DNA of 64,000 nt, from positions 1-64,000 of the forward strand of contig UQUQ01000006.1 of assembly GCA_900544265.1 (NCBI GenBank). The letters run 5' to 3'. Every line of letters starts with the position of its first letter. The first letter of the stretch is position 1. The notes below the pieces were generated by a model, which was not told the DNA's origin, ran no database searches, and worked only from the letters and a program-made list of their open reading frames with translations. The DNA comes from an uncultured Alistipes sp. (GTDB lineage: Bacteria; Bacteroidota; Bacteroidia; Bacteroidales; Rikenellaceae). Shown here piece after piece: positions 1 to 7,380 of the stretch. The position numbers were made by a program, and so were the translations under genes.

Positions 1-1
1 C

Positions 2-598
2 GCTGCGCTGGATGACCGGGAGCTGCTGGCCCTGCTGCTCGAGGACGAGCAGGCGGCCGATGCGCTGTGGCAGGCGTCGGGCGAGTCGCTCGAGCGACTC
101 GCCCGGACCGAGCTTCCGCGCCTGCGCATGCTGGGCGGTCTGGGGCTGCGGCGGGCCCGGCTGCTGCTGGCCGCGGCCGAATACGGGCGGCGCGTCGCCG
201 AGGCGCAGAGCGCTGCGGCCGAGGTGATCGCAACGAGCGACGACGTGGTGCGGCTGTTCCGTCCGCGGCTCGAGCGTCTTGACCATGAGGAGTGCTGGGT
301 GGTCTACCTCACCTCCTCGAACCGCATCATCGAGCGGCAGCGCGTGAGCCAGGGCGGCGTGCAGGGGACGGTCGTCGACCATCGGTTGATTGTCAAGCGG
401 GCGCTCGAACTGCTGGCCACGCAGTTGATCCTTGTGCACAATCACCCGTCCGGTGCGGCCGAGGCCAGTCCGCAGGACAGAGTGCTGACGGAACGCATCG
501 CCCGGGCTGCGGCGCTGTTCGACATCCGGCTGCTCGATCACCTCATCGTGGCGCGCGAGGGTGATTTCTCCTTCCTGCGCGAAGGTTTGCTCAAATAG
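2..598 (+). CDS. radC: RadC family JAB/MPN-domain protein, 5' end outside window
   Basis: C-terminal 198 residues of a RadC-family protein; the start lies before the window, and family members run about 220-230 aa, so some 25-30 residues are missing. The first part has the helix-hairpin-helix-like segment LRMLGGLGLRRARLLLAAAE. The rest is the JAB1/MPN metalloprotease fold: a conserved Glu at the start (DHEECWVVYLTSSN), then HNHPSG (nt 437-454) followed eight residues later by Asp in SPQD, giving the JAMM pattern H-x-H-x10-D. The family was named for DNA repair, but its biochemical role is unsettled; the metal-binding residues here look intact. It is followed by a repeat-rich gap. Confidence 0.93.
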   Translation, partial: AALDDRELLALLLEDEQAADALWQASGESLERLARTELPRLRMLGGLGLRRARLLLAAAEYGRRVAEAQSAAAEVIATSDDVVRLFRPRLERLDHEECWVVYLTSSNRIIERQRVSQGGVQGTVVDHRLIVKRALELLATQLILVHNHPSGAAEASPQDRVLTERIARAAALFDIRLLDHLIVAREGDFSFLREGLLK

Positions 599-639
599 CC
601 GGGGGCAAAATATTTTTGTCACATCTATCCAGAAAAGTT

Positions 640-712
640 TTTTCTCTGCTTTTCGATGGCGAAAAGCAACAAAAAGCCTCTCGAAGTCCTTTTGCACCTT
701 TCGGAAAAAACG
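640..712. repeat. Decayed, internally deleted copy of the intergenic repeat
   Basis: The hairpin GCTTTTCGATGGCGAAAAGC (648-667) and the following AACAAAAAGCC match the start of the full repeat copies. About 20 bp later the sequence jumps to a degraded version of the repeat's terminal palindrome and its AT-rich flank (688-730). This looks like a copy that lost most of its body. Confidence 0.55.
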
Positions 713-1164
713 TCTGAAAAACTTTTTCTTTTTTTAACTGCTTTTCAATGGCGAAAAGCAGCAAAAGCCACCCGACCGATTCCGCTGTCGGCGTCCGGAC
801 GTCTGAAAGCGGCGTCGGGCGACTACGCGGGTTTGCAAGCAAACCGTCCCCGCCGCTGGCGCTTTCAGCCCTCCGGCCGCTCTTTCGCCATCGGAACCAA
901 GTCGGGGATCACCTTGCGGAGAAAGAAGAGGTAAAAGTTAGGTATCGAGGCGCATTGCCATATATAAACAATCAATGCCGCCGTTGGCGGCACAATAAAT
1001 CCGCACTCTCGTTTGACGCGGAGAAAGAGGGTGCGGGCTGCGGCGCGTTCGTCACGGGGTAGCGCATAGGCTTGATCTTGCGCGCCCCGTGCAGCGCCGC
1101 GGTTCGCGCACTCCCGCGGAAAACGACGTGCGGAGGCTTTTGGTACTTTTGGCCCCAAAAGTAC
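713..1164. repeat. Structured intergenic repeat, copy 1
   Basis: First of three long copies. Module A (740 to about 925) starts with a GCTTTTC/GAAAAGC hairpin and contains a larger imperfect hairpin with GGTTTGC-AA-GCAAACC at its tip. A variable middle of about 50 bp follows. Module B (976-1164) starts with TGCCGCC-GTT-GGCGGCA and ends with GTACTTTTGG-CC-CCAAAAGTAC (1143-1164). Copy 2 follows directly in the same orientation. No credible coding region: the frames differ between copies and no protein family is recognisable. Confidence 0.85.
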
Positions 1165-1600
1165 ATGAAAAACTCTTTTTTATTTTAACTGCTTTTCGGT
1201 GTCGAAAAGCAGCAAAAGCCACCCGGCCGATTCCGATGTCGGCGTCCGGACGTCTGAAAGCGGCGTCGGGCGACTATTCGCAGGTTTGCAAGCAAACCGT
1301 CCCCGCCGCTGTCGCTTTCAGCCTTCCGTCCGCTCTTTCGCCATCGGAACCAAGTCGGGAATCGCCTTGCGGGGTAAAAAGAATGCCGGGGCACATGACC
1401 AATATGAACAATGCCGCCGTTGGCGGCACAACAATTCCGCACTCTCGTTTGACGCGGAAAAAGAGGGTGCGGGCTGCGGCGCGCCTGCCACGGGGTGGCG
1501 CTAAGGCCTGATCTTGCGCGCCCCGTGCAGCGCCGCGGCTCGCGCAATCCCACGGAAAACGACGTGCGGAGGCTTTTGGTACTTTTGGCCCCAAAAGTAC
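1143..1600. repeat. Structured intergenic repeat, copy 2
   Basis: Second long copy, bounded on both sides by GTACTTTTGG-CC-CCAAAAGTAC (1143-1164 and 1579-1600), so it shares its left palindrome with copy 1. Module A hairpin is at 1191-1210. The large internal hairpin and the GCC-rich hairpin of module B are kept. The middle (about 1376-1420) differs from the other copies. It ends against the terminator of the outer-membrane protein gene. Confidence 0.85.
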
Positions 1601-1604
1601 AGGA

Positions 1605-1642
1605 AAAAGAGAGGAATTCCCATATGGAAATTCCTCTCTTTT
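1605..1642 (-). terminator. Rho-independent terminator of the outer-membrane protein gene
   Basis: AAAGAGAGGAATTCC (left arm) pairs with GGAAATTCCTCTCTTT (right arm) around a short loop. Read on the minus strand, the hairpin is followed by a U-run. It lies about 20 nt past the stop codon of the gene at 1660-2400. Confidence 0.8.
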
Positions 1643-1659
1643 AGTACATTGATAAAATC

Positions 1660-2400
1660 CTACCAGCGGAACTGGATAAAGGCGCGGAAGCCCGACGTCT
1701 TGATCTTGCTGGCCGAGAAGTCGAGATCGCCCGAGAAGGTCTTGTAGGTGCAGCTGCCCAGACGAGCCTCGATGCCGACGCCGATCTTGCCGTAGGCTAC
1801 CGAGGCTCCTGTGACGAACATCGAAGCGTAGTTGCCGGCGAAGGTCTCGTCCACGTAGAGGCACGAGAAGGTCGGCGCGTAGCGGAAGTAGGCTGCTACG
1901 GTGAGCTTCTGACCCGGGGTGATCGTGATCGAGGGACCTACCTGGAAGCTGTACTCCATCTTGTGGAAGTCCATTTTGTCGTTGAGATCGTCGGCATCGA
2001 AGTCCTCGAGTTCGCCCAGATCCAGGTCCGAAGCGCCCAGGTCGTTGAACGACGCCGTGTAGTTCGAGTAGCTGACATCGAAGAAGCTGGCGTCGATGCC
2101 GATGCTGATCAGGCGGGCGATGGGCTTCTTGTGGAGCATGTAGCTGCGGCCGCGCGTCAGCGAGATACCCCAGTTGTTCTTGATGCCGATGTTCTTGTCA
2201 TTGGCGATGCCCTCGACCTCGTCGAAGGCGTTGTTCAGGCCGATGTTGCCCTCCGAGAACTTGATCTTGTCGGAGAGGTAGCTGATGTTGAAGAACTTTT
2301 TGCGGACGTTCTTCACGTTTTCGGCTTCGGCGGTTTCATCCTGCGCTGCGGCAGTGAGCGCAAAGCACGACATCAGGAGAAGGATGGCGAATTTTTTCAT
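1660..2400 (-). CDS. Outer-membrane beta-barrel protein (porin-like), function unknown
   Basis: 246 aa. The first 20 residues (MKKFAILLLMSCFALTAAAQ) are a typical signal peptide with cleavage after AAAQ. The mature chain alternates hydrophobic and polar residues, is rich in aromatic and Gly residues, has an acidic patch near the middle (DLGELEDFDADDLND), and ends in an aromatic residue (FIQFRW), as expected for a protein folded by the BAM machinery. The length suggests an 8-10-stranded barrel. It stands alone between the repeat pair and glyS with its own terminator. No substrate can be assigned; an adhesin or small porin are equally possible. Confidence 0.8.
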   Translation of the reverse strand: MKKFAILLLMSCFALTAAAQDETAEAENVKNVRKKFFNISYLSDKIKFSEGNIGLNNAFDEVEGIANDKNIGIKNNWGISLTRGRSYMLHKKPIARLISIGIDASFFDVSYSNYTASFNDLGASDLDLGELEDFDADDLNDKMDFHKMEYSFQVGPSITITPGQKLTVAAYFRYAPTFSCLYVDETFAGNYASMFVTGASVAYGKIGVGIEARLGSCTYKTFSGDLDFSASKIKTSGFRAFIQFRW

Positions 2401-2971
2401 GCTTTTGTGTTTTTGATTGAAAATTATAAATAAATTGTTTCCGTATGCTGTTCCGAACCAGCTGCGGGCACGTCACCCGTCATCGGAATTCCCGGGTGAG
2501 AAGAGAGGCGGATGCGGCGTGCAAACCGTTGCGGCGCGGATACAAGGTTGTCACTGCAATATGTTGTAAAAGTAGTAAAAATTTTACGAAAACTCCAAAA
2601 AAACGCCGATTTTTTTTGTTCCAGTCTCCTTGGCGGCTCTGCCGGACGAAAGGAGTGGTTGCCGGAGCGACGCGAAAACAGGCTGCGGTGATGTGGGCAC
2701 CGGGAGAGGAGAGTGGCAGTCGTGCCGGCGTGAGGACGGGGCGGGACAATGAAGGAGCCGGGCGGAGCGGGATCATGCAGGAATCGAACGGTACGATGCG
2801 GAAGCCGAACGGGTCGACGCGAGGAACGACGGAGCGGACGCCGGCCGGAGACGGTGCGGCGGAGCGCTTCGCCGGAGAGGTCAGGGCGGGGGCGTTTCCG
2901 GCTGAAAGGGGTGTTTTGGGCGGAAAATGAAATAATATGCCCTCCGAGGACCCGATTTTCCATTTATTTTG
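2401..2971. other. Intergenic region, no gene seen
   Basis: About 570 bp between the divergent outer-membrane protein gene and glyS. Possible reading frames on both strands have no start context, no signal peptide and a composition that simply follows the GC-rich DNA. An AT-rich stretch (about 2540-2630) lies nearest the outer-membrane protein promoter side. Nothing else can be supported. Confidence 0.6.
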
Positions 2972-2979
2972 TACATTTG
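2972..2979 (+). promoter_or_regulatory. -7 box of the glyS promoter
   Basis: TACATTTG matches the Bacteroidetes -7 consensus TAnnTTTG. Transcription would start near 2986, after the upstream in-frame ATG at 2969. This rules that ATG out and supports the ATG at 3014. No clear -33 TTTG is visible. Confidence 0.6.
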
Positions 2980-3013
2980 TGGTTCGGAACATACAAATAC
3001 AAAATCATATACG

Positions 3014-4558
3014 ATGACGCAGGAAGAACTTTTCAAGAAGTTGGTCGCCCACTGCAAGGAGTACGGATTCGTATTCCCCTCGAGCGAAATCTATGACGGT
3101 CTGGCCGCCGTCTACGACTACGGTCAGAACGGCGTGGAGCTGAAGAACAATATCAAACGCTACTGGTGGGACTCGATGGTCAAGCTGCATGAGAACATCG
3201 TGGGCATCGACGCCGCGATCTTCATGCACCCCAAGACATGGGAGGCTTCGGGTCACCTGAGCGCCTTCAACGATCCGCTGATCGACAACCGCGATTCAAA
3301 GAAGCGTTACCGTGCCGACGTGCTGATCGAGGACTGGATCGCCAAGCAGGACGAGAAGGTCGAAAAGGAGGTCGAAAAGGCCCGCAAGCGCTTCGGCGAG
3401 TCGTTCGACGAGGCGAAGTACCGGGCCACGTCGCCCCGTGTGGCGGAGACGCTGGCGCGCCGCAACGAGGTGCACGAGCGCTTTGCCGCGGCGATGAACG
3501 CCAACGATCTGGCGGAGCTGCGGCAGATCATCCTCGACTGCGAGATCGTCTGCCCCGTGTCGGGAACGCGCAACTGGACCGAGGTGCGGCAGTTCAACCT
3601 GATGTTCTCCACGCAGATGGGTTCGACGGCCGACGGCGCCAGCACGATCTACCTGCGGCCCGAGACGGCGCAGGGCATCTTCGTCAACTTCCTCAACGTG
3701 CAGAAGACCGGCCGCATGAAGCTGCCGTTCGGCATTGCACAGATCGGCAAGGCCTTCCGCAACGAGATCGTCGCCCGGCAGTTCATCTTCCGCATGCGCG
3801 AGTTCGAGCAGATGGAGATGCAGTTCTTCGTGCGCCCGGGCACCGAGATGCAGTGGTGGAACGAGTGGAAGCAGACGCGCATGGCCTGGCACCGCGCCCT
3901 GGGCTTCGGTGACGACAACTACCGCTTCCACGACCACGAGAAGCTGGCCCACTACGCCAACGCCGCCACCGACATCGAGTACAACTTCCCGTTCGGCTTC
4001 AAGGAGGTCGAGGGCATCCACTCGCGCACGGACTTCGACCTGGGCAACCACCAGAAGTTCTCGGGCAAGAAGATCACCTACTTCGATCCCGAGACGGGCG
4101 AGAGCTACGTTCCCTACGTCGTCGAGACCTCGATCGGCGTCGACCGCATGTTCCTGCAGGTGATGTCGGCCGCCTATACCGAGGAGACGCTCGAGGGCGG
4201 CGACCAGCGTGTCGTGCTGAAGTTCCCGGCGGCGCTGGCCCCCGTGAAGGTGGCCGTGCTGCCGCTGGTCAAGAAGGACGGCATGCCCGAGGTGGCGCAG
4301 AAGATCGTCGACCTGCTCAAGTACGACTACAACGTCGTCTACGACGAGAAGGATTCGGTGGGCAAGCGTTACCGCCGTCAGGACGCCATCGGTACGCCCT
4401 TCTGCGTGACGGTCGACGGCCAGACGCTCGAGGACGGCACCGTGACGGTGCGTCACCGCGACACGATGGAGCAGGAGCGCGTGCTGATCGAGGTCCTTCC
4501 GTCGCTCGTCGACGAGGAGTGCTCCTACCGCAAGCTCTTCCGCAAACTGAACCTGTAA
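3014..4558 (+). CDS. glyS: Glycyl-tRNA synthetase (single-chain, class II)
   Basis: 514 aa. Charges tRNA-Gly with glycine using ATP in the cytoplasm. This is the homodimeric type also found in eukaryotes and archaea, not the split GlyQ/GlyS form. Class II motif 2 region lies around residues 240-270 (GKAFRNEIVARQFIFRMREF), motif 3 around 370-380 (ETSIGVDRMFL). The C-terminal anticodon-binding domain starts near residue 405 (APVKVAVLPLVKK) and runs to the end. The start was set by the -7 box at 2972-2979 and by alignment of MTQEELFKKLVAHCKEYGFVFP with the family N-terminus. A tiny membrane ORF and ruvX follow closely. Confidence 0.97.
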   Translation: MTQEELFKKLVAHCKEYGFVFPSSEIYDGLAAVYDYGQNGVELKNNIKRYWWDSMVKLHENIVGIDAAIFMHPKTWEASGHLSAFNDPLIDNRDSKKRYRADVLIEDWIAKQDEKVEKEVEKARKRFGESFDEAKYRATSPRVAETLARRNEVHERFAAAMNANDLAELRQIILDCEIVCPVSGTRNWTEVRQFNLMFSTQMGSTADGASTIYLRPETAQGIFVNFLNVQKTGRMKLPFGIAQIGKAFRNEIVARQFIFRMREFEQMEMQFFVRPGTEMQWWNEWKQTRMAWHRALGFGDDNYRFHDHEKLAHYANAATDIEYNFPFGFKEVEGIHSRTDFDLGNHQKFSGKKITYFDPETGESYVPYVVETSIGVDRMFLQVMSAAYTEETLEGGDQRVVLKFPAALAPVKVAVLPLVKKDGMPEVAQKIVDLLKYDYNVVYDEKDSVGKRYRRQDAIGTPFCVTVDGQTLEDGTVTVRHRDTMEQERVLIEVLPSLVDEECSYRKLFRKLNL

Positions 4559-4564
4559 TGGCCG

Positions 4565-4687
4565 ATGGAGCGCAAGCCGGAAGACCCGCGCCGCGTGCGC
4601 CGCACCGTCGTGGCCGTGTGCCTTGCACTGGGAGCCGTGGCGGGGTGGCTTGCCGCCCGCTGGTTCCTGGCCCGCATCGCCGGATAA
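4565..4687 (+). CDS. Possible 40-aa single-pass membrane protein
   Basis: ATG six nt after the glyS stop, ending 13 nt before the ruvX start. The product has a basic, Pro-containing N-terminus (MERKPEDPRRVRR) and then one hydrophobic helix (TVVAVCLALGAVAGWLAARW), ending at LARIAG. This is the pattern of a small inner-membrane protein with the N-terminus inside. It fills the gap between two housekeeping genes exactly, so it is probably co-transcribed. No family is recognised; it could still be a chance frame. Confidence 0.55.
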   Translation: MERKPEDPRRVRRTVVAVCLALGAVAGWLAARWFLARIAG

Positions 4688-4700
4688 CACCGCCGCAGCC

Positions 4701-5117
4701 GTGGGACGCATCCTTGCCATAGACTACGGAACGCGCCGCACGGGCATCGCCGTGAGCGACCCGCTGCGGATCATCGCCGGAGGGCTCGAGACCGTCGAGA
4801 CGAAGCAGCTGGAGCGCTGGCTCGCCGACTACTTCGCGCGGGAGGAGGTTTCGACCGTCGTCGTGGGCAAGCCCATGCGCATGGACGGCTCGCCCTCGGA
4901 GACGTGGCGCTTCGTCGAACCGCTGGCCGCACGCCTGCGCCGCGCCTATCCCGACAAGGAGGTGCTCTTTTGGGACGAGCGTTTCACCTCGGTGCTGGCC
5001 CACCGCACGATGCTCGAAAGCGGCATCGGACGCATGGCCCGGCGCGACCGGGCCCTCGTCGACAAGATTTCGGCGACGATCATCCTGCAGAGCTACATGG
5101 AGTCGCTCGCCCGCTGA
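4701..5117 (+). CDS. ruvX: Putative pre-16S rRNA nuclease / Holliday junction resolvase-like YqgF
   Basis: 138 aa from a GTG start, the normal length for the family. RNase H-like fold: the first strand holds the catalytic Asp in ILAIDYGTRRTGIAVSD; further conserved blocks are VVGKPMRMDGSPSE, FWDERFTSVLA and, near the C-terminus, DKISATIILQSYME. Family members process the 5' end of 16S rRNA in E. coli; a Holliday junction resolvase role was proposed earlier. An upstream in-frame ATG at 4623 would read through the 40-aa ORF and add residues unlike the family, so GTG 4701 was chosen. Confidence 0.93.
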   Translation: MGRILAIDYGTRRTGIAVSDPLRIIAGGLETVETKQLERWLADYFAREEVSTVVVGKPMRMDGSPSETWRFVEPLAARLRRAYPDKEVLFWDERFTSVLAHRTMLESGIGRMARRDRALVDKISATIILQSYMESLAR

Positions 5118-5155
5118 AAAACGGTTGAATTTTTGCAACAAACGATTTTTGGATT

Positions 5156-5701
5156 ATGATATACCCGATTGTGATATACGGCGACGAGGTGCTGCGCAGG
5201 CATTGCGAGCCCGTTCCCGCCGATTTTCCCGATCTCAAACAACTCGTCGCGGACATGTTCCTGACGCTCGAGGAGGCCGAAGGCGTGGGCCTGGCGGCTC
5301 CGCAGATCGGCAAGGACATCCGCCTGTTCATCGTCGACTGCACGCCGTGGGCCGACGAGGACCCCTCGTGCACCGACTACAAGCGCGCCTTCATCAACGC
5401 CGAGATCTACGCCATGTCCGACGAGAAGAAGACCTACAACGAGGGCTGCCTCTCCTTCCCGGGCATCCACGCCGACGTGCAGCGCTCGCTGAGCATCCGC
5501 ATGCGCTACCTCGACGAGGAGTTCAAGCCTCACGACGAGGAGTTCACCGGCCTGAAGGCGTGGGTCATCCAGCACGAGTACGACCACATCGAGGGGACGG
5601 TCTTCACGGACCGCATCTCGCCGTTGCGCCGCAACCTGCTCAAGGGCAAGCTGCTCAACCTGGCCAAGGGGAAATACCACTGCGCATACAAAACCAAATA
5701 A
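5156..5701 (+). CDS. def: Peptide deformylase
   Basis: 181 aa. Removes the formyl group from the N-terminal Met of new proteins. All three family motifs are present: GVGLAAPQIG (residues 43-52), EGCLS (96-100) and QHEYDH (139-144). Cys98, His140 and His144 would bind the metal and Glu141 act as catalytic base. The insertion after residue 62 (TPWADEDPSCTDYK) is modest. It lies 38 nt after ruvX and is followed closely by a lipoprotein gene, probably in one transcript with glyS-ruvX. Confidence 0.97.
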   Translation: MIYPIVIYGDEVLRRHCEPVPADFPDLKQLVADMFLTLEEAEGVGLAAPQIGKDIRLFIVDCTPWADEDPSCTDYKRAFINAEIYAMSDEKKTYNEGCLSFPGIHADVQRSLSIRMRYLDEEFKPHDEEFTGLKAWVIQHEYDHIEGTVFTDRISPLRRNLLKGKLLNLAKGKYHCAYKTK

Positions 5702-5713
5702 GTTACCACCGAT

Positions 5714-6016
5714 ATGAAAAAGATTCTTGCGGCGGCCTTTGCCGCCCTGCTTCTCGCCGGGTGCGTCAAGTCGCCCCTCGTGGGAGGTCTCTATACCGAT
5801 GTCAAGGACGGACTGGCCGTGACGGGCAACGCCGGATCGAGCAAGGTCGGCACGGCCGAAGCCAAGAGCTACCTGGGTCTCGTGGCACTGGGTGACGCCA
5901 GCATCCAGACGGCCGCCCGCGAGGCGGGGATCACGCGCATCCACCACGTCGATTACCAGGCCAAGTCCTATGTCGGCCTCTATACGATCTATACGGTCAT
6001 CGTCTACGGTGATTAG
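5714..6016 (+). CDS. TRL-domain lipoprotein
   Basis: 100 aa. Lipoprotein signal peptide with lipobox LAGC; the acylated residue would be Cys17. The rest matches the TRL-like family: GLYTDVK near the start, then GTAEAKSYLGLVALGDASIQTAAREAG and ITRIHHVDY. TRL proteins are small, secreted and of unknown function, often near tRNA-Leu genes in spirochaetes, hence the name. Starts 12 nt after def; its stop codon overlaps the start of the next gene. Confidence 0.85.
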   Translation: MKKILAAAFAALLLAGCVKSPLVGGLYTDVKDGLAVTGNAGSSKVGTAEAKSYLGLVALGDASIQTAAREAGITRIHHVDYQAKSYVGLYTIYTVIVYGD

Positions 6017-6533
6017 GCGGTGTCTGCTGGCCGTCGTGCTTGCGACGGGACTTGCGGCGGCCGCGGTGGCGCAGAACATCCGCAGCCACTACGTCTCGAA
6101 GGCCGAGGCCGACGGAACGATCTACCACACGCTGCCCTGCACGCTCTTCGAGCACGGCGACGCGGGCGACCTGACCTTCGACATCACCTACAAGGAGCAT
6201 CGCGACGGGCTGGCGACGATCAACTTCACCTGCTTCATGGAGCGTGCAACGCCGATCGACTCCGTGCGCTTCGTGGCGGGTCCAGTCCTCCTGTCGGGCC
6301 CTGCGGAGAAGATCTACCTCGAACCCGACCGCAAACGCTGGCGCCACCGCTACACCTTCCGGGCCCCGGTAACCTCCGTCGAAGCCTTCTTCGACGAGAC
6401 GGCCGAGCCTTCGGTCACGCTCTACGCCGGCGATCGGACGTGGACCTACCGTGTCAAGCGGGCCGCGTGGCGCTCCTACGCCCCCGTGGGCTACCGGATC
6501 TTCGAGATGATCCGCCTCAACGAGGGGAAGTGA
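6009..6533 (+). CDS. Exported protein of unknown function
   Basis: 174 aa from a GTG overlapping the stop of the TRL lipoprotein gene by 8 nt, which points to translational coupling. The first 22 residues (IRRCLLAVVLATGLAAAAVAQ after the start) form a signal peptide ending AVAQ. The mature part (NIRSHYVSKAEADGTIYHTLP...) looks beta-rich with conserved aromatic residues and no lipobox, so a periplasmic location is likely. I do not recognise the family. A longer frame from 5892 would overlap the lipoprotein and lacks a signal sequence, so it was rejected. Confidence 0.75.
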   Translation: MIRRCLLAVVLATGLAAAAVAQNIRSHYVSKAEADGTIYHTLPCTLFEHGDAGDLTFDITYKEHRDGLATINFTCFMERATPIDSVRFVAGPVLLSGPAEKIYLEPDRKRWRHRYTFRAPVTSVEAFFDETAEPSVTLYAGDRTWTYRVKRAAWRSYAPVGYRIFEMIRLNEGK

Positions 6534-6541
6534 CACCCGGG

Positions 6542-6631
6542 AGGGGGTGACGGACAAGAGGAGGCGACAAATGGGAAAGGACGAACCGAGAGGGTGGTGA
6601 TGAACAAGAGGAGTGACAAACGGGGAAAGTG
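6542..6631. repeat. Imperfect tandem duplication of about 45 bp
   Basis: Two units, 6542-6581 and 6590-6631, both read roughly GAGGG-(T)GGTGA-(n)-ACAAGAGGAG-(n)-GACAAA-(n)-GGGAAAG. They lie in the non-coding gap after the exported protein gene. Confidence 0.55.
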
Positions 6632-6673
6632 ACGCTCCGCCGCCGCAGGCACTTCCGGCAAATGGCATATACG

Positions 6674-6711
6674 AAAAAAGTCCGGCAACCGACTGGTTCC
6701 CGGACTTTTTC
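6674..6711. terminator. Bidirectional rho-independent terminator
   Basis: AAAAAAGTCCGG (6674-6685) pairs with CCGGACTTTTTT-like sequence (6700-6711); the loop itself holds AACC-GACT-GGTT. A-run on the left and T-run on the right serve both converging genes (6009-6533 and 6729-7193). Confidence 0.85.
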
Positions 6712-6728
6712 TGTCGCATCCGAATGTA

Positions 6729-7193
6729 TCAGAACTTGTAGCAGGCTCCGACGTTGATCAGGATGGGATTCTTGTGGTATTGCGCCGTCTGGATGATCCA
6801 CTTCAGCCCGGCCGTGATGTCCCAGTTCTGAGCCACCGAGAAGTCGGCACCGCCGCCGAGGTGGATGCCGCACGACCAGCCGCCGATGTCATTGGCGCTC
6901 AAGCCGGCCTGCGGATAGACCTTCCAGTCGGGAGCCACGTCGAAGAGATACTGTACGTCGGCGCTGAGATCGATCGAGCATCCGGCCTTGCAGATGCCCA
7001 TCAGCGACGGCTGAATGCGCCAGTTGTCGGTGAAGCTGTAACGGCCGACGGCACCGATTCCTAAAACGGCACCCTGGGCTCCCGTGTTGGCGTATACGCC
7101 GATCTGGGGACCAACTGCCCAATTACCCGGGGTCTGAGCCCATGCCGTGGTTGCGAACAACGCAACAACAGCCGCGAGAAGGATCTTTTTCAT
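6729..7193 (-). CDS. Small outer-membrane beta-barrel protein
   Basis: 154 aa. Signal peptide MKKILLAAVVALFATTAWAQ, then a Gly/aromatic-rich beta-barrel-like chain (NWAVGPQIGVYANTG, LGIGAVGRYSFTDNWRIQPSL) ending in CYKF; the terminal Phe is the usual signal for BAM-dependent insertion. The size fits an 8-stranded barrel of the OmpX/opacity type. It has its own well-formed promoter and a terminator shared with the converging gene. Function unknown. Confidence 0.83.
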   Translation of the reverse strand: MKKILLAAVVALFATTAWAQTPGNWAVGPQIGVYANTGAQGAVLGIGAVGRYSFTDNWRIQPSLMGICKAGCSIDLSADVQYLFDVAPDWKVYPQAGLSANDIGGWSCGIHLGGGADFSVAQNWDITAGLKWIIQTAQYHKNPILINVGACYKF

Positions 7194-7239
7194 AAACTTG
7201 CTATTTTGGTTGCTTAAAGGTTCCGATGGTTTGTGAAAC

Positions 7240-7271
7240 CAAATATAATAAAAATATCGTTACGGTTCAAC
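7240..7271 (-). promoter_or_regulatory. Promoter of the small outer-membrane protein
   Basis: Read on the minus strand: GTTG (7268-7271), 20 nt, TATATTTG (7240-7247). Both boxes and the spacing fit the Bacteroidetes housekeeping consensus. The predicted start gives a leader of about 40 nt. Confidence 0.8.
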
Positions 7272-7327
7272 TTTTTTCGACCAACTTGCCTTTTTTGGGG
7301 CCAAACCGGTCGCAAACGGCAAACGAA

Positions 7328-7357
7328 GAGGTCCGCAACACTTGTGCCGCGGACCTC
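7328..7357 (-). terminator. Possible terminator after ppdK
   Basis: GAGGTCCGC (7328-7336) pairs perfectly with GCGGACCTC (7349-7357), 24 nt past the ppdK stop. The U-tract on the minus strand is poor, so termination may be inefficient. Confidence 0.5.
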
Positions 7358-7380
7358 CTGCATGAACCGTTTTTTCGGGA

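Noticed and set aside
713-1600. Open frames inside the structured repeat copies
   Set aside because: Frames of 70-140 codons exist on both strands, but they differ between copies at the variable middle and contain translated palindromes. The copies conserve hairpins rather than codons.
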